From JAZRUF01 sp045636205 (lineage in GTDB: Bacteria; Bacillota; Clostridia; Oscillospirales; JAAYXM01), in assembly GCA_045636205.1 (NCBI GenBank), contig JAZTXE010000089.1:1-13746 (forward strand): a stretch of DNA of 13,746 bases, read 5' to 3'. The notes under the pieces are model-generated. The model was not told where the DNA came from. It did no database searches and saw only the letters and a program-made list of their open reading frames with translations. The translations under genes were made by a program, and so were the position numbers. Every line of letters begins with the position of its first letter. The stretch's first letter is position 1. Below, one piece after another: positions 5,297 to 11,981 of this stretch.

Positions 5297-7951
5297 ATGA
5301 AAAAGATAAACCGTAATTTTGATTTGCCGGTAGAAATCGGCGGTGTAAAGTTCAGAAACCCGTTCTATGTTGCTTCGGGTCCGACCACCAAGAGCGTTGA
5401 GCAGCTCAAGGTTATCGAAGAGTGCGGTTGGGGTGCAGCAAGTATTAAGCTGACCATTGATCCGGCTCCGTACATAAACCGTAAGCCGCGTTATGCTATC
5501 TTCAAGGATCGCAACGCACTGTGCTTTACCGTTGAGAAGAGACTTAACTTTGAGCAGGGTCTCAAGCTTATGGAAGATGCTAAGAAAGAGCTCAAGGGCG
5601 ACCTTAAACTCTTTGCAAACATCACCTATGCAGGCGACGACGGAGTTGCAGGCTGGGTAAACATGGCTAAGAAATTTGAAGAGGTTGGCGCTGACGTTAT
5701 CGAGCTCAATATGTGCTGCCCGAACATGTCATTCAACCTTACCCTTTCTACCGGTGACGACAATGCTTCTGCAAAGAAGACCGGCGCAAGCCTGGGTCAG
5801 AACGGCGAAGCTGTTGCTGAAATCGTTCGCGCAATCAAGAAGGAAATCAGCATTCCGCTCTTTGTTAAGCTGACTCCGGAAGGCGGCCAGATTGCCAAGG
5901 TTGCTACTGCTCTGTATGCAGCAGGCGCTGATGCAGTAGGTGGCACCTCTAACCGTATGGCTATCCCGCCGATCAACATCGAAGCACCTGAGCGTGCACC
6001 GTATCACCTCCAGGACGAGATCTCAATGTCTTGCCACTGCGGCAGCTGGGTAAAACCGCTGGCTCTGCGTGATACTTACGAAATCCGTAAGGTCAACGGT
6101 CCGGAAGGCAAGATCATGATGGCAGGCGGCATCCGCAACTGGCATGACGCTGTTGAGATGTTCATGTGCGGCGCTGACATGATCGGTGTTTGCTCCGAAA
6201 CCCTTATCTCCGGCTATGACTTTGTTTACGATATGATCGATGGCGTTCGTGAGTTTATGAAAACCCATGGCTACAAGACCACCCGCGATATGCGCGACCT
6301 GATCGTTCCGCATGTAAGAACTGCACAGGAAGTTACCCTCTATCACGGTTATGCACATGTTAAAGAAAACCTCGCAGCTCCCTGTAAGGGTGCGTGCCCG
6401 GCTCATACTCCGGCTCAGGCTTATATCCACAAGATTGCTGAGGGTGAGTTTGAAGAGGCTTATAACCTGATTGTCGGCGCAGCTCCGCTCATGAGCATAT
6501 GCGGCCTGGTCTGCAGCCATCCGTGTGAGCTTGCATGTACCCGCGGTGTAACCGGCCGTGCAATTCAGATCCGTGACCTTAAGGAGTTCGCTATCGACCA
6601 GGCTAAGAAGAACGGCTGGAAGCCGGATACTTCAAAGGCTGCAAACAACGGCAAGCGCGTCGCTGTTATCGGCTCCGGCCCGGCAGGCTTCTCCGCTGCA
6701 TGGTACCTTGCAAAAGCAGGTTATGCAGTAACCATGTTCGAAAAAGAAAATTACTTAGGCGGCATGATGCGCTTTGCTATCCCGAACTTCCGTATGGATA
6801 AGGCTGAGATTGACGCTGAGTTCAAGCTCCTCGAGTCCATGGGCGTTGAGTTTAAGATGGGCGTTACCTTCGGTAAGGACATCACTGTTGCAAGCCTCAA
6901 GGCTGAAGGCTATGATGCAGTATTTACCGGCATCGGCGCACAGTGCGGCACCACCCTCGGAATCCCGGGTGAGGACGCAGAAGGCGTTATCAGCGCGGTT
7001 GACTTCCTCAAGGAAGTTTATGACTGCAAGAAACCCGCAGTCGGTGAGCGCGTAGTAGTTCTCGGCGGCGGATTTACCGCGGTTGACGCTGCTCGCAGCG
7101 CACTCCGCCTTGGCGCAAAGGACGTTTACATCGCTTATCGCCGTACCCGCGACGAGATGCCGGCAACCGGCGACGAAATCGCAGAGGCAGAGGCAGAAGG
7201 CGTAAAGATTATGTACCTTGTATCACCGGTCGAAATCGTTAAGAACGGCAACAAGGTTTCCGCTATCAAGATGGCTAACCAGACTCTGGGTGCAGCAGAC
7301 GCATCCGGTCGTCGCCGTCCTGAGGGCGTTTGCGGCGCAGAGTTTACTCTCGCATGCGATTGTGTAATTTCCGCAGTAGGTCAGAAGCCGGATGCAGAGG
7401 CTACCAAGGAGCTCACTTGCGACAGCAAGGGCATGGTCGCTGTAGACCGTGACACCATGACGGTTGACAATTACGTATTCGCAGGCGGTGACGCTGTTGA
7501 AGTAAGAAACATCATCTCCGCTATCGCTGACGGTCGCCGTGCAGCATTCAGCATTGACAGCACTCTGACCAACGGCAATCCGACCATCGATTTCACCGGC
7601 GATTATCCGGTTGTAAGCGCAGAGCGCGTTCTTAACCGCAATCCGTACTTCAGCGATACTGAGGGTGTAAACCTTGAGACTGCTGACGGTGCAGAGCGCA
7701 TTAAGAACTTTGACACCTACCGCCGCGTATTCACTGAGGAAGAAGCTGTTGCAGAAGCATCACGCTGCCTGCAGTGCGGATGCGGTGAGGGCTGCCAGCT
7801 CTGTAAGACCATATGCACAGACTTCGCTCCGTTTGTCATCAAGGCAGACGCTATCCAGATTAACTCTGATAAGTGCGTAGCTTGCGGCATGTGCTTCAAC
7901 CGCTGCCCGAACGGCAACATTGAGATGATTGATACCCACGAAAAGGTTTAA
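5297..7951 (+). CDS. Fused iron-sulfur flavoprotein: DPD/PreA-type FMN domain followed by a PreT/GltD-type FAD/NAD(P)H module and C-terminal Fe-S motifs (884 aa)
   Basis: Residues 1-340 are a dihydroorotate/dihydropyrimidine dehydrogenase-type FMN barrel. Landmarks are FRNPFYVASGPTT (19-31), the active-site segment NMCCPN (138-143) in which Cys141 matches the catalytic cysteine of NLSCP-type enzymes, VKLTPEGG (190-197), TSNR (217-220) where DPD has a TNT motif, and MMAGGIRNWHDA (274-285). Residues 355-440 form the GltD/DPD N-terminal Fe-S domain: APCKGACP (361-368) and a C-x3-C-x3-C-x3-C set (Cys402, 406, 410, 414). FAD binding is shown by GSGPAG (459-464) and FAGGDAV (728-734), and NAD(P)H binding by LGGGFTA (589-595) with YRR (614-616). 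The tail has RCLQCGCGEGCQLCKTIC (823-840) and CVACGMCFNRCP (860-871). Electrons should flow from NAD(P)H through FAD and Fe-S to FMN to reduce a C=C or similar bond. The strong AAGGAGGAG site (5277-5285) follows directly on the first gene. The domain order differs from mammalian DPD, where the FMN domain follows the FAD module. Substrate is not established. Confidence 0.88.
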   Translation: MKKINRNFDLPVEIGGVKFRNPFYVASGPTTKSVEQLKVIEECGWGAASIKLTIDPAPYINRKPRYAIFKDRNALCFTVEKRLNFEQGLKLMEDAKKELKGDLKLFANITYAGDDGVAGWVNMAKKFEEVGADVIELNMCCPNMSFNLTLSTGDDNASAKKTGASLGQNGEAVAEIVRAIKKEISIPLFVKLTPEGGQIAKVATALYAAGADAVGGTSNRMAIPPINIEAPERAPYHLQDEISMSCHCGSWVKPLALRDTYEIRKVNGPEGKIMMAGGIRNWHDAVEMFMCGADMIGVCSETLISGYDFVYDMIDGVREFMKTHGYKTTRDMRDLIVPHVRTAQEVTLYHGYAHVKENLAAPCKGACPAHTPAQAYIHKIAEGEFEEAYNLIVGAAPLMSICGLVCSHPCELACTRGVTGRAIQIRDLKEFAIDQAKKNGWKPDTSKAANNGKRVAVIGSGPAGFSAAWYLAKAGYAVTMFEKENYLGGMMRFAIPNFRMDKAEIDAEFKLLESMGVEFKMGVTFGKDITVASLKAEGYDAVFTGIGAQCGTTLGIPGEDAEGVISAVDFLKEVYDCKKPAVGERVVVLGGGFTAVDAARSALRLGAKDVYIAYRRTRDEMPATGDEIAEAEAEGVKIMYLVSPVEIVKNGNKVSAIKMANQTLGAADASGRRRPEGVCGAEFTLACDCVISAVGQKPDAEATKELTCDSKGMVAVDRDTMTVDNYVFAGGDAVEVRNIISAIADGRRAAFSIDSTLTNGNPTIDFTGDYPVVSAERVLNRNPYFSDTEGVNLETADGAERIKNFDTYRRVFTEEEAVAEASRCLQCGCGEGCQLCKTICTDFAPFVIKADAIQINSDKCVACGMCFNRCPNGNIEMIDTHEKV

Positions 7952-7983
7952 TCATTTAAAGCTTAAACTTTGAAATTCAATAC

Positions 7984-8010
7984 ACGGGGGAGAGTTGAAC
8001 TTTCCCCCGT
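7984..8010 (+). terminator. Intercistronic hairpin, terminator-like but with a poor T tract
   Basis: Bases 7984-7995 pair with 7999-8010 (12 pairs including one G-T wobble; five consecutive G-C pairs; TGA loop). It is followed by ATCTTTAAAAATTG, so the T tract is weak. It lies between the flavoprotein stop (7951) and the SDR start (8044) with no convincing promoter after it. Partial termination or mRNA stabilisation of the upstream part is the more likely role. Confidence 0.6.
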
Positions 8011-8043
8011 ATCTTTAAAAATTGATATAAGGTGGTTTTTACA

Positions 8044-8862
8044 ATGTATAATCCCTTTTCACTTGAAGGAAAAGTAGCAGTAGTTACAGGCGCAGGCGGC
8101 GTTCTCTGCGCTGAAATCTCCAAAGGTATGGCAAGAGCAGGCGCAAAGGTTGCATTGCTTGACCTTCGCCTTGAGGCAGCAGAAGCTGCAGCTGAGAAAA
8201 TCCGTGCAGAGGGCTATGAAGCAGCAGCATTTGCATGCAACGTTCTGGAAAGAGACAGCATTGAAGCTGCAAAGGATGCGGTTCTTGCAAAATTCGGCAA
8301 GGTTGACATTCTCTTGAACGGCGCAGGCGGCAACCATCCGAAGGGAACCACAAGTGCAGACATGGCATTTTTCGATATGCCCCCCGATGCTATCCAGTTC
8401 GTATTTAACTTAAACATCATCGGTACCATTATGCCGACTCAGGTGTTTGGCAAGCTCTTTGCAGAGCAGGGAAGCGGCTGTGTTGTGAACATAAGCTCCA
8501 TGGCAGCTGACCGTCCGCTCACCAGAACCGTTGCATACTCCGCTGCAAAAGCTGGCGTTACCAACTTTACTCAGTGGATGGCAACTCACTTTAATAAGGA
8601 GTACTCCAAGAACATCCGCGTAAACGCTATCGCTCCGGGCTTCCTTATCACTCAGCAGAACTACTCTCTGATGATTGATGAGTCGACCGGCAACCCGACT
8701 CCGCGTGGACAGGACGTTCTGCGCAACACTCCTATGGACCGTTTCGGCGATCCGGAAGAGCTTGTCGGTGGCGTTCTCTACCTGTGCTCAGATGCGGCTA
8801 AGTTCGTAAACGGTATCGTTCTGCCGATTGACGGTGGCTACTCCGCATTCTCAGGCGTATAA
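8044..8862 (+). CDS. Short-chain dehydrogenase/reductase resembling SDR-type fructuronate reductase (272 aa)
   Basis: The N-terminus MYNPFSLEGKVAVVTGAGGV and the segments NHPKGTTS (97-104), FNLNIIGT (121-128), PTQVFGK (131-137) and the ending PIDGGYSAFSGV strongly recall the short SDR fructuronate reductases (D-mannonate oxidoreductases, YjmF/UxuB type of Bacillus). Catalytic residues are present: Ser151/Ser152 in NISSM, Tyr165 and Lys169 in AYSAAKA, and the NGAGG structural motif (92-96). Asp40 at the end of the second strand favours NAD(H). In the cofactor loop TGAGGVLC (15-22) the last position, usually Gly, is Cys22. The start ATG has AAGGTGG about 9 bases upstream; an in-frame GTG at 8032 would lie inside that site and is rejected. 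It is 92 bases after the flavoprotein gene, separated by a hairpin. The true substrate may be another sugar acid or keto-sugar. Confidence 0.85.
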   Translation: MYNPFSLEGKVAVVTGAGGVLCAEISKGMARAGAKVALLDLRLEAAEAAAEKIRAEGYEAAAFACNVLERDSIEAAKDAVLAKFGKVDILLNGAGGNHPKGTTSADMAFFDMPPDAIQFVFNLNIIGTIMPTQVFGKLFAEQGSGCVVNISSMAADRPLTRTVAYSAAKAGVTNFTQWMATHFNKEYSKNIRVNAIAPGFLITQQNYSLMIDESTGNPTPRGQDVLRNTPMDRFGDPEELVGGVLYLCSDAAKFVNGIVLPIDGGYSAFSGV

Positions 8863-8879
8863 TAACTCTTTGATACAAT

Positions 8880-8934
8880 AAAGGCGGCAGGCTTCGGATT
8901 GCTCATTTGGCTCTCCGCAACCCACCGCCTTTTT
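8880..8934 (+). terminator. Long imperfect hairpin terminator abutting the next ribosome binding site
   Basis: An 8-bp base stem AAAGGCGG (8880-8887) pairs with CCGCCTTT (8925-8932), and T8930-8934 forms the T run. The interior (8888-8924) can extend the helix: GG 8890-8891 with CC 8921-8922, TT 8893-8894 with AA 8919-8920, and CGGA 8895-8898 with TCCG 8914-8917. The ribosome binding site GGAGG of the amidohydrolase begins only 5 bases after the T run, so there is no room for a separate promoter downstream. Readthrough or regulated attenuation is implied. Confidence 0.7.
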
Positions 8935-8950
8935 GATTGGAGGAAAAATA

Positions 8951-10567
8951 ATGGTTTTATATATAAACGGTAAGTTCCACACGATGGATGACAAACGCAG
9001 TGTGGCGGACTCAATAGCAGTTGAGAATGGAATTATCCGACATGTGGGCGATGCTTGCCGTCTTACAGAGCTCTACTCGGATGCAGAGGTAATTGACCTC
9101 AAAGGAGCCTGCGTTATCCCGGGAATTATTGATACGCATGCGCATCTGTTTATGGTATCCGACAGCGAAGCGGACGGTGAAATGCTTATCCCCATGTCCG
9201 TAAAAGAACTGCTTGCGGATGTGCGTGCACGCGCAGCAGCTCAACCCAAGGGAACATGGATTACATATCCGAATACCTACCCGCTGCGCCTTGACGAGCT
9301 CAGGTATCCCACCAAGGAAGAGCTGGATGAAGCTGCACCCGAGCATCCGGTCGCGGTAAACGGTTTTTATTCCGCGCAGGTAAACTCACTCGCACTCCAA
9401 ATGCTCGATTTGACGGTACTTCCGCCCGGCGGAAAGATAATATTTGATGATGACGGCAATGCGACGGGAACTCTCTTAAACTGCAGCGCAATTTTAGAGC
9501 CGTATAATTTCAAGCGCGAGAAAACCACGCTTGAAGACGCTATAGAGCGCACGATGAAGGTCTATGCAAGATGGGGAATTACAACCACGGTGGAAGCAAT
9601 AGCAAACCCCGCAGGTATGGCGGCGATGTCAAACCTTGCTCGTGCGGGCAAGCAGACGGTCAGGTGCCGCTATACGCGCATGCTTCCGCGCGGTGCGGAT
9701 TATGATGCAATAATAAATGATACAAAGGCGATGGATTTGGGCGACGCGGACCTCGCGCGCTTCAGCCTCTGCAAAAAAACGGTTGACGGCGGAATTCTGA
9801 CGGGTACATCCCTGATGGAAAACGGATACCGCGAGATTAAAGAGGTTTTCGGACTTGACAATATTGGCGACGATTGGCGCGGAAATCTTGTAACCGATGT
9901 GGATGAGCTTGAAGAGGCGATTTATAAAACTCAGTGCGCGGGATTGCAGTTTGGCGCGCATTGCGTGGGAAGCGGAGCATCGGAAAAGCTTCTGCAGGCG
10001 TATGAGCGTGTCAACAAGTATGCACCGGTTGCGCAGAGCCGCCATGTGCTCATGCATGCGGATTTTATGAATAAATCCCAGCTCAAACGTGCGGCTGACA
10101 TCGGCGTGTGCTTGCATTTCCAACCTGCATGGCATTATATGGATGCGCCGTTTGTCGAGCGCGTTACATGCAAAGAAGAGATGGCGAGATTTATGCCATA
10201 CCGCGATATTGAGGAGAGCGGAGTGCGCGCAGGCGCAGGAAGCGACCATATGGTAAAGCTTGACCCGCTTGCGTCATGCAATCCGTATCATCCGTTTGTC
10301 GGTATGTATAATATGGTCACCTGCAAAGCGCGAGACGGCAAGGTGTATAACCAAAACCAAAAAATAAGCCGTGACAAGGCGCTTGCATACTATACGCGCG
10401 ATGCGGCGTGGACACTCTTTGACGAAAATCTTACGGGCACACTTGAAGTCGGCAAAAAGGCGGATTTCGTCGTACTTGACTGCGATTACTTCGCCTGCCC
10501 CGAGGACGAGATAAAGAGTATCAAGCCCACCATGACGGTTATGGACGGCAAGATAGTATACAAATAA
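8951..10567 (+). CDS. YtcJ-like metal-dependent amidohydrolase (Amidohydro_3 family, 538 aa)
   Basis: This family hydrolyses amide or related C-N bonds in small molecules with a metal centre in a TIM barrel. The N-terminal beta-sandwich starts VLYINGKFHTMDD, followed by GIIDTHAH (58-65), where His63 and His65 are metal ligands. Further sites are KKTVDGG (275-281) with Lys275 at the position of the bridging lysine, GAHCVG (335-340) with His337, LMHADF (367-372) with His369, and GAGSDH (428-433) with Asp432. The C-terminal sandwich LTGTLEVGKKADFVVLD (494-510) is the standard family ending. No signal peptide is present. I use the ATG at 8951 behind GGAGG (8939-8943); an upstream TTG at 8933 lies in the terminator. 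It stands after a terminator, and its codon use (many gcg, ata, cgc) differs from the three genes before it. It may be an accessory gene of the operon; the substrate is unknown. Confidence 0.85.
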   Translation: MVLYINGKFHTMDDKRSVADSIAVENGIIRHVGDACRLTELYSDAEVIDLKGACVIPGIIDTHAHLFMVSDSEADGEMLIPMSVKELLADVRARAAAQPKGTWITYPNTYPLRLDELRYPTKEELDEAAPEHPVAVNGFYSAQVNSLALQMLDLTVLPPGGKIIFDDDGNATGTLLNCSAILEPYNFKREKTTLEDAIERTMKVYARWGITTTVEAIANPAGMAAMSNLARAGKQTVRCRYTRMLPRGADYDAIINDTKAMDLGDADLARFSLCKKTVDGGILTGTSLMENGYREIKEVFGLDNIGDDWRGNLVTDVDELEEAIYKTQCAGLQFGAHCVGSGASEKLLQAYERVNKYAPVAQSRHVLMHADFMNKSQLKRAADIGVCLHFQPAWHYMDAPFVERVTCKEEMARFMPYRDIEESGVRAGAGSDHMVKLDPLASCNPYHPFVGMYNMVTCKARDGKVYNQNQKISRDKALAYYTRDAAWTLFDENLTGTLEVGKKADFVVLDCDYFACPEDEIKSIKPTMTVMDGKIVYK

Positions 10568-10571
10568 AAAC

Positions 10572-10606
10572 AAAAAGCAACGATTGGTCATCAATCGTTG
10601 CTTTTT
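10572..10606. terminator. Bidirectional terminator between the amidohydrolase and prs
   Basis: A perfect 15-bp stem joins 10572-10586 with 10592-10606 around the loop GTCAT. The stem ends in A5 on one side and T5 on the other, so either strand yields a hairpin with a U run. It separates the + gene ending at 10567 from the - gene ending at 10622. Confidence 0.92.
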
Positions 10607-10621
10607 ATCGCAAAAATTAAA

Positions 10622-11803
10622 TTATTTAGCCTGGTTTTTCTTATCCAGCAGAGCTTGGATTTTCTTTGCCGGGTCAAGCAGAGTGCTTATTGACTGGTCA
10701 TGGTTGAGAGTATCGATGATAAGAGAGAGGAATTTTGACATATCAACATCAACATACCACGGTGCGTCCAGGACCTCTTGCGGACGGTAGTTTAAGTTGG
10801 TGGAGAAAACCTTGTCAATAATGCCTTCTTCGTAGCATTTATTAAATGCCGCAACGCCTTCGGTGAACAAGCCAAAGGTGACCGCAATGAAGATGCGGCG
10901 AGCTTTCTTAGCCTTGAGCAGACGTGCAATATCCATTACCGACTCACCGGAGGAAATCATATCGTCAATGATAAGAACGTCCTTACCCTCGACAGAGTCA
11001 CCCAAAAACTCGTGGCTGACTATCGGGTTGCGACCGTTTACGATTCTTGAATAGTCACGGCGCTTGTAGAACATACCCACATCCAAGCCGAGCACACTTG
11101 CAAAGTAGAGGCTGCGCCCCATTCCGCCCTCGTCCGGGCTTATGACAATCATCTTGTTCTTGTCAATCTCCAAATCCGGAACTTCTTTGGTGAGTGCCTT
11201 TATAATCTGATATGTCGGCTGAATATTTTCAAAACTTGAAAGAGGAATAGCGTTCTGAACACGCGGGTCGTGCGCGTCAAAGGTAATTATGTTCTCAACA
11301 CCCAGATGCTCAAGCTCCTGAAGAGCAAGCGCGCAGTCGAGAGACTCACGTGCTGAGCGTTTGTGCTGACGGCTTTCATACAGAAGCGGCATGATAACCG
11401 TAATACGGCGCGCCTTACCGCCCACAGCTGCGATTACGCGCTTGATGTCCTGAAAATGGTCATCCGGACTCATCGGGCATTCCTTGCCGTACATGTTATA
11501 TGTAACAGTGTAATTGCTGATGTCTGCCAAGATAAAAAGGTCATAACCGCGCACGGTTTCGCGAATAATAGCCTTACCTTCGCCGGAAGCAAAACGCGGT
11601 GTGGCATGGTCAACCAAATAAGTGTCACGCAGGTAAGCGGGGAAGTGGAGCGGAATATGCTCGTTTTCCACGTTAAAGCGGCGCTGCTGAACCAGGTTAT
11701 TATCAACCTTCTCGCCCAGTGACTGGCATCCTATCAAAGACACGATGCCAAGGGGAGCTATCGGAATTTTATCCTCCATGCCGGGATTAAAAGAGCTTGC
11801 CAT
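10622..11803 (-). CDS. prs: Ribose-phosphate pyrophosphokinase (PRPP synthetase), long clostridial form
   Basis: The enzyme makes 5-phosphoribosyl diphosphate from ribose 5-phosphate and ATP for nucleotide, histidine and tryptophan synthesis. Diagnostic parts are SRQHKRSARES (144-154), matching the flexible ATP loop, FDAHDPRVQ (175-183), ISPDEGGMGR (221-230), and the PRPP-binding loop VLIIDDMISSGES (276-288). At 393 residues it is longer than the classical enzyme of about 315. The extra sequence includes the N-terminal region, a segment around CPMSPDDHFQDIKRV (109-123), and a C-terminal extension ending in KKIQALLDKKNQAK. The start ATG (11801-11803) has AAGGAG at standard spacing. It is monocistronic, between a promoter at 11851-11879 and a terminator at 10572-10606. 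The length and loop differences put it in a clostridial-type subgroup; I am confident of family membership and somewhat less of kinetic class. Confidence 0.9.
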   Translation of the reverse strand: MASSFNPGMEDKIPIAPLGIVSLIGCQSLGEKVDNNLVQQRRFNVENEHIPLHFPAYLRDTYLVDHATPRFASGEGKAIIRETVRGYDLFILADISNYTVTYNMYGKECPMSPDDHFQDIKRVIAAVGGKARRITVIMPLLYESRQHKRSARESLDCALALQELEHLGVENIITFDAHDPRVQNAIPLSSFENIQPTYQIIKALTKEVPDLEIDKNKMIVISPDEGGMGRSLYFASVLGLDVGMFYKRRDYSRIVNGRNPIVSHEFLGDSVEGKDVLIIDDMISSGESVMDIARLLKAKKARRIFIAVTFGLFTEGVAAFNKCYEEGIIDKVFSTNLNYRPQEVLDAPWYVDVDMSKFLSLIIDTLNHDQSISTLLDPAKKIQALLDKKNQAK

Positions 11804-11850
11804 AATTACACTACTCCTTATCTTCGGTAAAGTTTAAAAGTCATATTAAT

Positions 11851-11879
11851 ATACTACCACAATATACGCTGATTATCAA
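11851..11879 (-). promoter_or_regulatory. Promoter of prs
   Basis: On the - strand TTGATA (11879-11874) is followed after 17 bases by TAGTAT (11856-11851), with TGG just before the -10 box, an extended -10. The start would be near 11844, giving a leader of about 40 nt with the ribosome binding site AAGGAG. Confidence 0.6.
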
Positions 11880-11934
11880 CGGCGATTTACAACAATTATT
11901 GATAAATCCTGCAAAATATTTAGACGCTTAGAAT

Positions 11935-11970
11935 AAAAAACAAGTCAGACGAGCAAAACTCGCCTGACTT
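11935..11970 (-). terminator. Terminator of dnaJ
   Basis: Bases 11942-11953 pair with 11959-11970 (11 pairs, one A-C mismatch, five-base loop). On the - strand the helix is followed by TTTTTTATT from 11940 downward. It lies 12 bases past the dnaJ stop codon. Confidence 0.85.
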
Positions 11971-11981
11971 TATCGTATTTC

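Noticed and set aside
5792..5806. Apparent loss of the catalytic cysteine of dihydropyrimidine dehydrogenase (GASLGQ where DPD has GLACGQ)
   Set aside because: The catalytic cysteine of this family is the one in NLSCP, and it is present here as Cys141 in NMCCPN. The later cysteine is not the catalytic one.
8828..8863. Promoter at the end of the SDR gene (TTGACG 8828-8833 and TATAAT 8858-8863)
   Set aside because: Both boxes are good, but the spacing is 24 bases, too long for a housekeeping promoter; TATAAT arises from the last codon and TAA stop.
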